Assembly (NCBI RefSeq): GCF_014200405.1
Contig: NZ_JACHBQ010000001.1
Coordinates: forward strand, 3,100,001-3,164,000
Direction: 5' to 3'
Source: Cryobacterium roopkundense
GTDB taxonomy: Bacteria; Actinomycetota; Actinomycetes; Actinomycetales; Microbacteriaceae
DNA length: 64,000 bases
Position numbers and translations under genes: made by a program. The notes under the pieces were generated by a model. The model did no database searches. It saw nothing but the letters and a program-made list of their open reading frames with translations, and was not told where the DNA came from. This document shows, one piece after another, positions 45,310 through 53,677 of this stretch. Numbering within the stretch: the first letter of the stretch is position 1; each line of letters starts with the position of its first letter.

Positions 45310-46820
45310 GCAAGTGCCTTTCTTGGCCGGTCGTGGCCGCCGAATGAACTGCGTAGCAATCGTAAGATTTGCTTCACGTTTTTGACTCTAAGCGCCGACC
45401 AGAGCACTAAGAAGAGAAGTGCCACACTAGCCTGAACCCAAAAGGGAGCAAGCACGACGTCAAACAGAACTATGAGCGAGACGATTCCCGTCAATACCGA
45501 GACAATTACAAGAGTTTGCCCCAGCCAAGGGAGTTGGTACCGTCTCCAAATAATAACGTAGGGGATACCGGCAATGGTGCTCGCTCCAACGAGGTAGCCG
45601 ATGGGCACGGCATGCTCCGGGAGCGTTGGCACGAGAGCAATCCATACTGCGATACCAATCGCGAAACCGATGAGGCTCGATATCGCCGATGTTGCCATAC
45701 CCCGATTTGATTGCGTAGTGAGCAAATTGACCGATGGTACGGCAATCGTCCCAACGACAACAGCGAGAAGTAGAAACATCAAGATCTCATCAGTGTTTTC
45801 CTGGAAACCCTTGCCCCATACCAGGAGCGTGATTGGGCCAGCAAGAATTCCGATGACTCCGAACGCGGCGATCATGAGCGTGACCAACGTTTGGGTCGCC
45901 AGTTGCGTTCGTTTCTTGAGCGACGCCAAATCGTCACGGCCGTGGTCACGCGCCATCGCCGGGAACAAAGCCAAACTCGTGGCTCCGGCAATCAGAGAGA
46001 TCGGGGTCGTGAGGGTGAGGGCAGCCGCATACTCGCCAGCGTAGGAGAGTCCATTTACTGCTGTGGCGACGAGGATGGAAGTTTGCAGAAATCCGGCGCT
46101 AGATACTGTGCCCACAACACCGAGCATCATGAAACGATCTATCGCGCGGCGTGTGTCCCTGCTCACGCTGCGGCCGCTCCCATACGGCCACGAGAAGATC
46201 GCGAATAGGAGTGTAAGCACAGCCAGCGGAGCCAAAACCCAAGCATTGCGAACCCCGAGGAAGAGAAGAAGCAACGCCGCTAGAAAGCTCACTACACTCG
46301 CTGTAATCTCCCATCTGACAAGTCGCCCAACCTGCCCAGTACCGTAGTGCACTCCCCTAATGTAGGCATGCGCGCACATACTAAGCAGCAGAAGAATGGT
46401 CACGAGGACAATGCCTGTCCCGCTTGCGCGGAACAGGCAGATGATAAGGATCACCAGCGAAACCAGAAATGTCGACTGAAAAGTGCGCAGCCCTATGAAT
46501 CTTGCGACGGCTTGAGCACTCTCAGAGTCCTCTTTGCCCCGGAAGTACGCAATGTACCTGCTAGCTGCACTCCCCGCAGAAGTTGGTAAGAACAAGGCGC
46601 CGAGGCTGGCTGTGGACGTTACGTTCTGGACGACACCCAAGAGCTCGGTCCCGCCCAGCCTGCCAAGGAGTACATTGGTTGCGAACCTGGACCCACCTTG
46701 AAACACAGTAGAGGCCAGCCCCAACGCTCCGACTCTGCCAGTTCGACTGGCGTCGAAGTTATCGAACCGTACACGCTCAAAGGCGACGGTCTGATTCGTT
46801 ACAGACTTCCGACGGGTCAT
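45306..46820 (-). CDS. Wzx-type polysaccharide flippase (locus 2)
   Basis: A 504-residue membrane protein of the MOP exporter superfamily with about thirteen or fourteen helices. The first reads LGLASTVFQGGSRFATNVLLGRLGGTELLGVVQ (about 33-65). In the second half, AGEYAAALTLTTPISLIAGATSLALFPAMARDHGR is the classical TM7-8 region. The N-terminal 30 residues are hydrophilic. It overlaps the stop of a short remnant upstream and, at its end, the Wzy start. It serves locus 2; the flippase at 1998 serves locus 1. Confidence 0.87.
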   Translation of the reverse strand: MTRRKSVTNQTVAFERVRFDNFDASRTGRVGALGLASTVFQGGSRFATNVLLGRLGGTELLGVVQNVTSTASLGALFLPTSAGSAASRYIAYFRGKEDSESAQAVARFIGLRTFQSTFLVSLVILIICLFRASGTGIVLVTILLLLSMCAHAYIRGVHYGTGQVGRLVRWEITASVVSFLAALLLLFLGVRNAWVLAPLAVLTLLFAIFSWPYGSGRSVSRDTRRAIDRFMMLGVVGTVSSAGFLQTSILVATAVNGLSYAGEYAAALTLTTPISLIAGATSLALFPAMARDHGRDDLASLKKRTQLATQTLVTLMIAAFGVIGILAGPITLLVWGKGFQENTDEILMFLLLAVVVGTIAVPSVNLLTTQSNRGMATSAISSLIGFAIGIAVWIALVPTLPEHAVPIGYLVGASTIAGIPYVIIWRRYQLPWLGQTLVIVSVLTGIVSLIVLFDVVLAPFWVQASVALLFLVLWSALRVKNVKQILRLLRSSFGGHDRPRKALA

Positions 46821-47000
46821 GCCGCGAGCCGTCGATTCCTCTGTCGCCGGCGCAACTCGATCGCTAGTTTAGGGGCCGAAGTCACTCCGGCAATTTCTGA
46901 CAGCAGTTTCAAAACGTCAAGAGCCTCTCGCGTCGCTTCCTTCGGTAGGCTGCAGGGTCGATCGAAGTCGTAGTTGTAGTGCGGGATGGTTGCGGGCTGG
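46817..47000 (-). pseudogene. Short coding remnant between GT4 and Wzx
   Basis: The minus frame ending in TGA at 46817-46819, which overlaps the Wzx ATG as ATGA, is open for about 60 codons. It reads like protein (HYNYDFDRPCSLPKEATREALDVL, then GVTSAPKLAIELRRRQRN), but no start codon with a ribosome binding site precedes it. The frame begins behind a TGA within the GT4 gene's end. It looks like the C-terminal end of a deleted gene, still positioned for translational coupling. The family cannot be told. Confidence 0.4.
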
Positions 47001-48137
47001 TCAACGACATATCAATCTTTCGTAGACGCTGAGTAATACAGATTCTTCTTGCGCCCAGGTGAAGGATTTCGCTGCTTTGCGCGCGTTATTGCCATGGAGT
47101 TTCAGAAGGTCCGGGTCACTTGCGTAGCGATCGATCGCGGCTGTAATTGATTCGACAGACGTCTCGTCGACCAAAACACCACAGTTGTGCTTCTCAATGA
47201 TGTCGCGCCACAACGGAAAATCGGAGGCAATGATTGCCGTTCCTGCCGACATGTATTCGAACATCTTGGTCGGCAATGAATCCAAATATGCAGGAGTCGA
47301 CTGCAACACCACGAGCCCGATAGGCACGGAGGCAACTAAGAGACGAGCGTCTGACGGAGACACTTGCCCGTGAAAATTCACGTGCGCCCAGCCTGCACGC
47401 AATTCAAGACGTTTACGAAGCGAGTCGTCCGCGATGGGTCCAGCCAGCTCCAACTTCCACTGCGAAGCCGTGGCTTGGCTCCCCGCAGCATCCACCATCT
47501 GCAACGCGCCGCGATTGACGTCAATTGCGCCGACGTAGACGGCCCCGAAAGGTCTTTCCGCAGCCGGAGCGGCCCTCGAATCCGAGGCACTCCCCTTGGG
47601 ATAGTTATGGACTACGGTCACCCTAGCGGGATTGTATCTGGCCGCTATCGTCTCTGTGGCCGCGATTACGTGGTTGCTGAACTTTGAAAGCCACACGACT
47701 ATCAGTGCTAGGCGGATGAAGGCAGGCATCACCTTCTGATTTGCGTAGTGCTTGCCGAGCACCTGAGTGGGGAGATCTTCGTGAGCGTCGTAGATGACCT
47801 TCTTGCCCAGCAGCCTGAGAAGCGGCACTGACCAGACAAGTTCAGGATCATGGAGGTGAAATACGCTGGCGCGAGTTCGCAAGCCCGCAACCACGGCGGC
47901 AAGTGTCCCTAAGGTGACCCTGTTGAGTCGGCGTCGTTTGGGCAATCGAACGACGCGCACACCCGTCTCAGGCACGGTGCCGTCACTGTCCACGGCGATC
48001 AAAGAGACGCTGTAGCCGGCTGAAGCTAGGCTGGCCGCCTCCCGGAGATGCACACGATTATCTGTCCACGGGTGTGCAGAACTCACGTGAACGATTCTGA
48101 CAGGCTCTACTGACGCGGGGGAATGCACGTGGACCAT
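47001..48137 (-). CDS. Glycosyltransferase family 4
   Basis: A 378-residue GT-B enzyme. The opening VRIVHVSSAHPWTDNRVHLREAASLASAGYSVSLIAVD (about 12-50) and VFHLHDPELVWSVPLLRLLGKKVIYDAHEDLP are characteristic of a GT4 group with HDPEL. The donor domain has GAVYVGAIDVNRGALQMVDAA and SLPTKMFEYMSAGTAIIASDFPLWRDII. The start of the protein is uncertain within the first ten residues. It is followed by the remnant and Wzx. Confidence 0.9.
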   Translation of the reverse strand: MVHVHSPASVEPVRIVHVSSAHPWTDNRVHLREAASLASAGYSVSLIAVDSDGTVPETGVRVVRLPKRRRLNRVTLGTLAAVVAGLRTRASVFHLHDPELVWSVPLLRLLGKKVIYDAHEDLPTQVLGKHYANQKVMPAFIRLALIVVWLSKFSNHVIAATETIAARYNPARVTVVHNYPKGSASDSRAAPAAERPFGAVYVGAIDVNRGALQMVDAAGSQATASQWKLELAGPIADDSLRKRLELRAGWAHVNFHGQVSPSDARLLVASVPIGLVVLQSTPAYLDSLPTKMFEYMSAGTAIIASDFPLWRDIIEKHNCGVLVDETSVESITAAIDRYASDPDLLKLHGNNARKAAKSFTWAQEESVLLSVYERLICR

Positions 48138-48229
48138 CTTTTCATCTAATTTCGTTACACACTTAGCTTCGCTGGATATCTCTGCGCACTGGATCGTTAC
48201 GGCGTGACTCTCAATCGCGCACTGATGCG

Positions 48230-50635
48230 CTAGCTTGCGGCAACGGCCGGAAGCGGCTCCTCCAGAAACGTCGCACTCGCCCGGTCTAGAGCGCGACCAA
48301 ACGTGCCAGCCAGTTCCAAGTAGCTGTATTCGCTCATGACATGGGCGCGCGCCTTGATACCCATCTGCAACCGCATTGCAGGCGTCATCGCCTGAATCTG
48401 CGACATGGCTTGGGCAATCTGCTGTTGGTCATTAGGTCGAACGCAAATCCCGCCGTCGCTCTCAAGAATGGGATTGTTCAAGGCCTTAGCGGCAAAAATG
48501 ATGGGTCGGCCCGCGTACATATAGTCGAAGAGCTTATTCAAGCTAATTCCGTACTTGTAGATTTCCAGATCGAACATGTTTGCCACGAGACAGTCGGCCT
48601 GATTCGCCATGTAGATGACATCACTCTTGGGTACGGGACCCTCGAAAGAAATCCGTTCACCACAGGCCAGGCCTGCTGCTAGGTCGGCCAGTTCAAGTCG
48701 CTTGGGACCATCGCCGATCATCCGGAGGCGCGCCCGTTCATTTCCGGGGAGAGAGGCGAAATCATTGAAGGCCAACAGAATTGGTTCAAGTGCATTCGCG
48801 TTGCCCATCGCGCCCAAATACATGCAGGTAAAGTCTCGATCTTCCACAGCGGCAATATCCGGGAGGTGCGTGGGCACATCCACTCCGTTGGATACCCAGG
48901 AGAACGGCTTGTCGATTCCCAGGCCCTCAATATACTTTCCGACCCCGGGCAACGGCGACACAACACCGACGGACCCGCGAATCAGCTTCAACTCAAGCTT
49001 GCCCAGAAGGATTTCTAGAGCACTTCCCCTCTTCAACCGTCCCAGGGCGACAAGGCTCTCGGGCCACAAGTCCCGCGGCTCAAAGATGAATGGCACTGCG
49101 TATCTCTTCGCAAGCCGCATTGCTCCCCATGCAGCTAGGGGATGTACGGAGCTACCCACAATAGCGTCGGGTCGCTTCAGGCCACGAAGGCTTCCGGGCG
49201 CCAGGAGGGACGCCGTAAAGAGAATCATGTTCAGAACGCGCAAGGGGCCGTTGCCCTCGTAACTATTTGACCGCAACCACACGAACAATGCCGCTCCACT
49301 CTTGAGCATCCGCCTCTGCTGAAAGCGGCGGTGAGTCTGTTTGCCTCTGGGATGCGTGGTGCTGGCCGCGATGATCGTCGCCTGCCAGCCAACGGAGGGC
49401 AGGTGTTGAGACAGGAAGTAGTGCCGGCCAGCTTGCAGGTCCTTTGCTGGTTCGGTTGCGTAGTGGTTAACGATCCAGATTTGCTTCGGCTCACTCATGT
49501 ATTCATTGCCTTTCGCTGTAAAGATTTCAGTCGACGTCTCAGTTCGCATCCGGCGCGACAAACTCCCCGCCGAATGGCCTTCGCCTGAGTTCATGAGATC
49601 TGACCGAGCCCCGACGCCAGCGACCCCAGGTACCAGACGTTCCCCCGGAGAACGAAGGATCCAAGCGCCAATGGCAAGGTAAGCGGCTGTGACAGCTAGG
49701 ACTCCCAACGCACTGACCCACCACCCACTGAGGTTGACCGCAGCGACGAGTCCGAAGCCACCTGCCACAGCACTCAAACTGGCAGTAAGTACGGCAACCC
49801 GAAGGTGAGCAATCCCGGAGCCTTGAATTCGTTGGTATAGGTGTTCACGATGGGCTTCAAACCAGCGCGCGCGTTTCAAAATGCGTTTCAACAGCGTGCC
49901 CCCAGCATCGACGAGGTAGATCGTCAGCGGCGCAAGCACAGCCACTAAGGGCACCCCGTGCATCAAAGCAGCGACCGCCACAATGCCGATACTGCCGCCG
50001 AGCAGGTAGCTGCCCACATCGCCGAGGAAGACGCCACCTCGCATCAGGTTCCAGGGCAAGAAGCCCAGAAACGCAACGGCTAGGATTCCCCCCGCTGCGA
50101 TGAGCCACGGGAATCCAAAGATGAGACCCAGCACGCCGTACGTCGCACCCACGACTACCCCGTGTAAACCCGAGATTCCGTCCAGACCATCCATGAAATT
50201 CGCGACGTTAATGTAGCCAGCAATGCCTATGGCGAAGATTGGAACGAGCCACATCGGGGTCGATCCTGAGCCCTGAAGCGCTGCGGAAGCAGCGACTCCG
50301 ATGGCAAGTTGTGCCGCTGCTCGCACTCGAACGGGTAGCCCCCGCACATCCTCAATCCAACCGAGCAGTCCGGCGGCAAGGGATAGAACTCCAACTGAAA
50401 CTATGATGCTATCGGCGCGCGTGGATGCAAGCAGCAGAACAAAAGACATATAGCCCGCAAGCATCGCCATAAGCGGCGCCAGCCCCATTCCCCGAAGAAC
50501 TGGACGCTCGTGCGACGACCGCAGGTTGGGGACATCTACAACACCAAGACGTGTCAGAAGTGGGCGGAGAACGAAGGGAAGGAGCAGGCTGACGATCAGC
50601 ACGACAATCGCAGATATCGCAAGTGCAGGAATCAC
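48230..50635 (-). CDS. Fused PNPT-type initiating transferase and GT4 glycosyltransferase
   Basis: An 801-residue two-domain protein. Residues 1 to about 330 are a WecA/WbpL-like polyprenyl-phosphate GlcNAc-1-phosphate transferase with ten or eleven helices: RSSHERPVLRGMG, VANFMDGLDGISG, FLGDVGSYLLGG and EAHREHLYQRI. A linker follows. From Met380 (ATG at 49498) a WbuB-like GT4 begins: PKQIWIVNHYATEP, FIFEPRDLWPESLVALG, and LNKLFDYMYAGRPIIFAA. The internal ATG is preceded by GAAAGG, so the GT4 part may also be made alone. The domains are normally separate genes. GTG start at 50635, two bases after the wbpM stop. Confidence 0.88.
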   Translation of the reverse strand: MIPALAISAIVVLIVSLLLPFVLRPLLTRLGVVDVPNLRSSHERPVLRGMGLAPLMAMLAGYMSFVLLLASTRADSIIVSVGVLSLAAGLLGWIEDVRGLPVRVRAAAQLAIGVAASAALQGSGSTPMWLVPIFAIGIAGYINVANFMDGLDGISGLHGVVVGATYGVLGLIFGFPWLIAAGGILAVAFLGFLPWNLMRGGVFLGDVGSYLLGGSIGIVAVAALMHGVPLVAVLAPLTIYLVDAGGTLLKRILKRARWFEAHREHLYQRIQGSGIAHLRVAVLTASLSAVAGGFGLVAAVNLSGWWVSALGVLAVTAAYLAIGAWILRSPGERLVPGVAGVGARSDLMNSGEGHSAGSLSRRMRTETSTEIFTAKGNEYMSEPKQIWIVNHYATEPAKDLQAGRHYFLSQHLPSVGWQATIIAASTTHPRGKQTHRRFQQRRMLKSGAALFVWLRSNSYEGNGPLRVLNMILFTASLLAPGSLRGLKRPDAIVGSSVHPLAAWGAMRLAKRYAVPFIFEPRDLWPESLVALGRLKRGSALEILLGKLELKLIRGSVGVVSPLPGVGKYIEGLGIDKPFSWVSNGVDVPTHLPDIAAVEDRDFTCMYLGAMGNANALEPILLAFNDFASLPGNERARLRMIGDGPKRLELADLAAGLACGERISFEGPVPKSDVIYMANQADCLVANMFDLEIYKYGISLNKLFDYMYAGRPIIFAAKALNNPILESDGGICVRPNDQQQIAQAMSQIQAMTPAMRLQMGIKARAHVMSEYSYLELAGTFGRALDRASATFLEEPLPAVAAS

Positions 50636-50637
50636 TC

Positions 50638-52473
50638 TTAGGCCTGACGCACGGCGAGAAGAGGCGGATCTTCAGCCACGATTTTCCCACACCGCGCCTC
50701 CCACGCCCGTCTGTCCAAGGCTTCCGGAGAGATTGGATTGATGCTCGTGTGCGATATCTTCGGGTGGATCGGGCGCTCATCTGTTTCATCGACCCCGATG
50801 AGCTCTTCGTGCAGCTTCTCGCCCTCGCGCAGGCCCGTGTAGACAATCTCAATGTCCCGACCGGACTGCGCAATCATGCGGTTGGCCACGTCGAGAATGC
50901 GCACGGGCTCGCCCATGTCGAGAATGAGCACTTCGCCCGGGCGACCGATGCCGCCGGCCTGAACCACGAGCTGGCAGGCCTCCGGGATGGTCATGAAGAA
51001 GCGTGTGACATCGGGGTGCGTGATGGTGAGGGGCCCGCCAGCCTCGATCAGCGACGTGAATGTGGGCAACATGGAGCCGCGACTGCCGATCACGTTGCCG
51101 AACCGTACCGACAGGTACGTGAAGCCGGTCTCCTCGGCCGCCCACGCGGTGAGCTTCTCGGCCACACGCTTGGAGTGCCCGAGGATGCTCGTGGGGTTGG
51201 CGGCCTTGTCGGTAGAGATGTTCACGAACGTGGTGACGCCGGCAGCGCGGGCGGCCTGAAGCACATTGCTGGTTCCCAGAACGTTGGTTTTCCAGGCTTC
51301 GTCGGGATACTGCTCGAGCATGGGGAGGTGTTTGAGGGCCGCCGCGTGAAAGACCACCTCGGGCTTGCGGTCCTTGAAAATGGCTGCCAGCGCGTCGGCA
51401 TCGCGGATGTCCGCCAGAACGACATCCTTCGTGTTCAACAAGCCGTGCCCGAGAATCGAAATCTGCGCGCTCTGCAGACCGGTTTCGTCGCGGTCAAGCA
51501 TCATGAGCTCGCTCGGGCCGAACTTGAAGATCTGGCGGCACAGCTCGGAGCCGATCGAACCGCCGGCACCGGTGACAAGCACTCGTTTGCCGGCGAGGTA
51601 GCCCGCAATGGATTCCACCTCGGTGTCCACCGGGTGACGGCCGATCAGGTCTTCGATGGAGATGTCGCGCAGGTCGTTGAGGCGCATCTTGCCCTGGAGC
51701 ACATCGTCCAGCGGCGGAAAGACCTTGACGCGCAGCCCCGCGGCATCCGCTGCGTCGGAGATTTCACGCAGAAGCGCGGCATCCGCTCGTGCGATGGCCA
51801 CGATGAGGATGGAGGCGTTGGTGGTCTTGGCTATTTCAGCGAGCGAATCTCTCGTGCCGAGCACGTGCACGCCGTGCAGCCAGGCGTTGCGCCGAAGCGG
51901 GTCGTCGTCGATAATACCCACGGCGCGGAACGACGAGTGGTGGTCGGTCTTCATGCGGCGCACGATAGAAGCGCCCAGGTAACCGGCGCCGTAGACGAGC
52001 GCATTGCGCGCGTCTGCGGCCGGCTGGATGGAACGCTCCACGAGCAGTCGTTTGACGTAGCGGATGCCGCCCATCATCACGAAGGCGAAGGGCAGGGCAG
52101 CGAATACCGTGCTGCGGGGAATGCCGAGCAGGGTGCCCGAGACGACGACGGGGATGCCCAGAAAGACCGTGGTGGTGAGTACGGCCCAGAGGAGGGCCCG
52201 AACCTCGGCGAAGCTGCCGTAGGGGTGGCGCCCCTGGTAGAGATAGAAGAACCAGCCCACGAAGAACTGCACGACGACGGCGGCGATGCAGAGAATGACG
52301 AGCGGCAGCCACGAGATGTTCGACATCTGAAAGTCGTAGCGCAGTGTCTGAGCGAGGATGAGTGCGACGACCCACGACACGGCGTCCCACGCGAACTGGG
52401 TGCCGAACCGCACGAGTGGAATCGACCGATTCAATGCCTGAATTTGGCGCGTGGCACCATCTATTATTCGCAC
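50638..52473 (-). CDS. Nucleoside-diphosphate-sugar 4,6-dehydratase (WbpM/PglF/CapD type)
   Basis: Membrane-anchored UDP-GlcNAc 4,6-dehydratase-like enzyme, 611 residues. Four N-terminal helices (about residues 20-135) precede a CoA-binding-like domain (VYGAGYLGASIVRRM, about 158). The catalytic SDR domain starts at about 290: VLVTGAGGSIGSELCRQIF. It has FHAAALKHLPMLE, STDKAANPTSILGHSKRVAE with the TDKA-type catalytic set, VRFGNVIGSRGSMLP and DVTRFFMTIPEACQLVVQA. GTG start at 52473 behind GGGGGAG. It is the first gene of the locus 2 minus-strand operon and supplies a 4-keto-6-deoxy sugar, probably for the PNPT domain downstream. Confidence 0.94.
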   Translation of the reverse strand: MRIIDGATRQIQALNRSIPLVRFGTQFAWDAVSWVVALILAQTLRYDFQMSNISWLPLVILCIAAVVVQFFVGWFFYLYQGRHPYGSFAEVRALLWAVLTTTVFLGIPVVVSGTLLGIPRSTVFAALPFAFVMMGGIRYVKRLLVERSIQPAADARNALVYGAGYLGASIVRRMKTDHHSSFRAVGIIDDDPLRRNAWLHGVHVLGTRDSLAEIAKTTNASILIVAIARADAALLREISDAADAAGLRVKVFPPLDDVLQGKMRLNDLRDISIEDLIGRHPVDTEVESIAGYLAGKRVLVTGAGGSIGSELCRQIFKFGPSELMMLDRDETGLQSAQISILGHGLLNTKDVVLADIRDADALAAIFKDRKPEVVFHAAALKHLPMLEQYPDEAWKTNVLGTSNVLQAARAAGVTTFVNISTDKAANPTSILGHSKRVAEKLTAWAAEETGFTYLSVRFGNVIGSRGSMLPTFTSLIEAGGPLTITHPDVTRFFMTIPEACQLVVQAGGIGRPGEVLILDMGEPVRILDVANRMIAQSGRDIEIVYTGLREGEKLHEELIGVDETDERPIHPKISHTSINPISPEALDRRAWEARCGKIVAEDPPLLAVRQA

Positions 52474-52669
52474 TCGACTCCCCCGCCGGTTACATGCTGA
52501 AACAGCGCTCCCCCGGAGTCGCTTGCATACTGTGACAGCAGCACGTGCATTGTCATGGCGTTGCGCACGTGACCGTGCTGGCTGTCGATTCAGTGTAACT
52601 CAACAGGGGATACCCTTCGGGCGGCTGCCGCTGTGCGGCAGGGGCGGAGGACTTCTGGTGGATCCAAGT

Positions 52670-52702
52670 CAGCCCGCGCCGACAAAAAGTCGGCGCGGGC
52701 TG
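52670..52702. terminator. 14-bp perfect hairpin between surface-protein gene and wbpM-type gene
   Basis: CAGCCCGCGCCGAC and GTCGGCGCGGGCTG pair perfectly around AAAAA. It lies 25 bases downstream of the stop of the LAxTG protein gene on the minus strand. No T-run follows on either strand, as is common in high-GC actinobacteria. The rest of the 253-base gap shows no gene. Confidence 0.55.
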
Positions 52703-52726
52703 CGAGTGGTGGTGCGAACTACTCGA

Positions 52727-53254
52727 CTACGCGTTGGCGCGCTGGCGACGCAGAACCGTGAGAACTACAACCAGGGCCAGGCCGAGGAGCAGGGCGCCGG
52801 CTGCAGCCCAGATGAGAGCAACGGGAGCGGCGTAACCGGTGTTGGCGAGGTCGCCGGCTCCGGCGTCCACTGCCGTGATGGTCAGTGCCGAGGTGGAGAT
52901 GTTGCCGGAGGTGAGGCCGGTTGCGGTGACCGTGTAGGTGCCCGTGGCGTTGGCCGGCAGGGTGACGTTTACGGTTGCTGCGCCCTGGGCGGTAGCGGTC
53001 TTGGTGATGGACGCGGTGGCGGCCTTGAAGACCGAGAGGGTTGCGGTTCCTTCGCCGGTGACATCGAAACGAACCTGCTCGCCAGCGGCGAAGGCTCCGT
53101 CATCGAACGTCACAGCAACGGTGCCGCCGGCGACGACTGCACCGGAAACGGTGATCGCGCTGTCCGGAACGTAGCCAGCTGCGTTAGCGGCGGCCGGAAC
53201 TGCGAATACTGCGAGAACCGCGAGTGCGATTGCCGCGAAGGTCTTTTTCCCCAT
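52727..53254 (-). CDS. LAxTG-type cell-wall-anchored surface protein
   Basis: A 175-residue secreted protein. The signal peptide is MGKKTFAAIALAVLAVFAVPAAANA (start at 53254; a second ATG at 53266 adds four residues). It is followed by a Thr/Ala/Val-rich immunoglobulin-like domain (about 30-130, with GTYTVTATGL). The C-terminus is a sorting signal: LANTG, a hydrophobic helix (APVALIWAAAGALLLGLALVVVLTVL) and RRQRANA. LAxTG is the pentapeptide used by class E sortases of actinobacteria. The sortase itself is not in the window. The gene stands alone, with a hairpin behind it. Confidence 0.83.
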   Translation of the reverse strand: MGKKTFAAIALAVLAVFAVPAAANAAGYVPDSAITVSGAVVAGGTVAVTFDDGAFAAGEQVRFDVTGEGTATLSVFKAATASITKTATAQGAATVNVTLPANATGTYTVTATGLTSGNISTSALTITAVDAGAGDLANTGYAAPVALIWAAAGALLLGLALVVVLTVLRRQRANA

Positions 53255-53677
53255 GATGTAGCCCATCTGATTAAGTGAGAGTTGGTCACGTCGTCAGCTG
53301 GCGCCGAACGAAGTCAACCCCTACTTTAGGGGACTTTCTCAGGTTCGCAAGTTACAGGAGGCAGAAAACCTAGTCCATATCGTGGAAACATCGGGGATGT
53401 GGGCGTGTTGTGTGGCGCTACGCCAATGATTTGGCGGCCACGCGGGCGAAAGTGTCCAATTCATTAACTTAATCTCACAAGCGTTAATACCCCAGAACAG
53501 GGGTGATCAGCGCCGGTGTGGTACTCCGGGAGCTGGCCATGCTCTGCCCATGGAACGCAACACGCTGACGGCGTGCGAAGAATTTCCGATCGTGTACGGG
53601 GCATCCACTTGCGCAGCATCACCCCCAGTGGGAGTCAGACTCGGCTAACGGGGTCAGGCCTCCGATAAGTTCAGAAA
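53255..53677. other. Divergent intergenic region
   Basis: About 420 bases between the LAxTG gene and the acyltransferase gene transcribed in the other direction. It is AT-richer than its surroundings near 53450-53490 and should hold both promoters. I see no gene, strong hairpin or repeat copy. Confidence 0.45.

Noticed and set aside
50623..52500. Long plus-strand open frame opposite the WbpM-type gene (625 codons)
   Set aside because: Opposite strand has a full SDR enzyme with catalytic motifs; the shadow protein has no recognisable domain.
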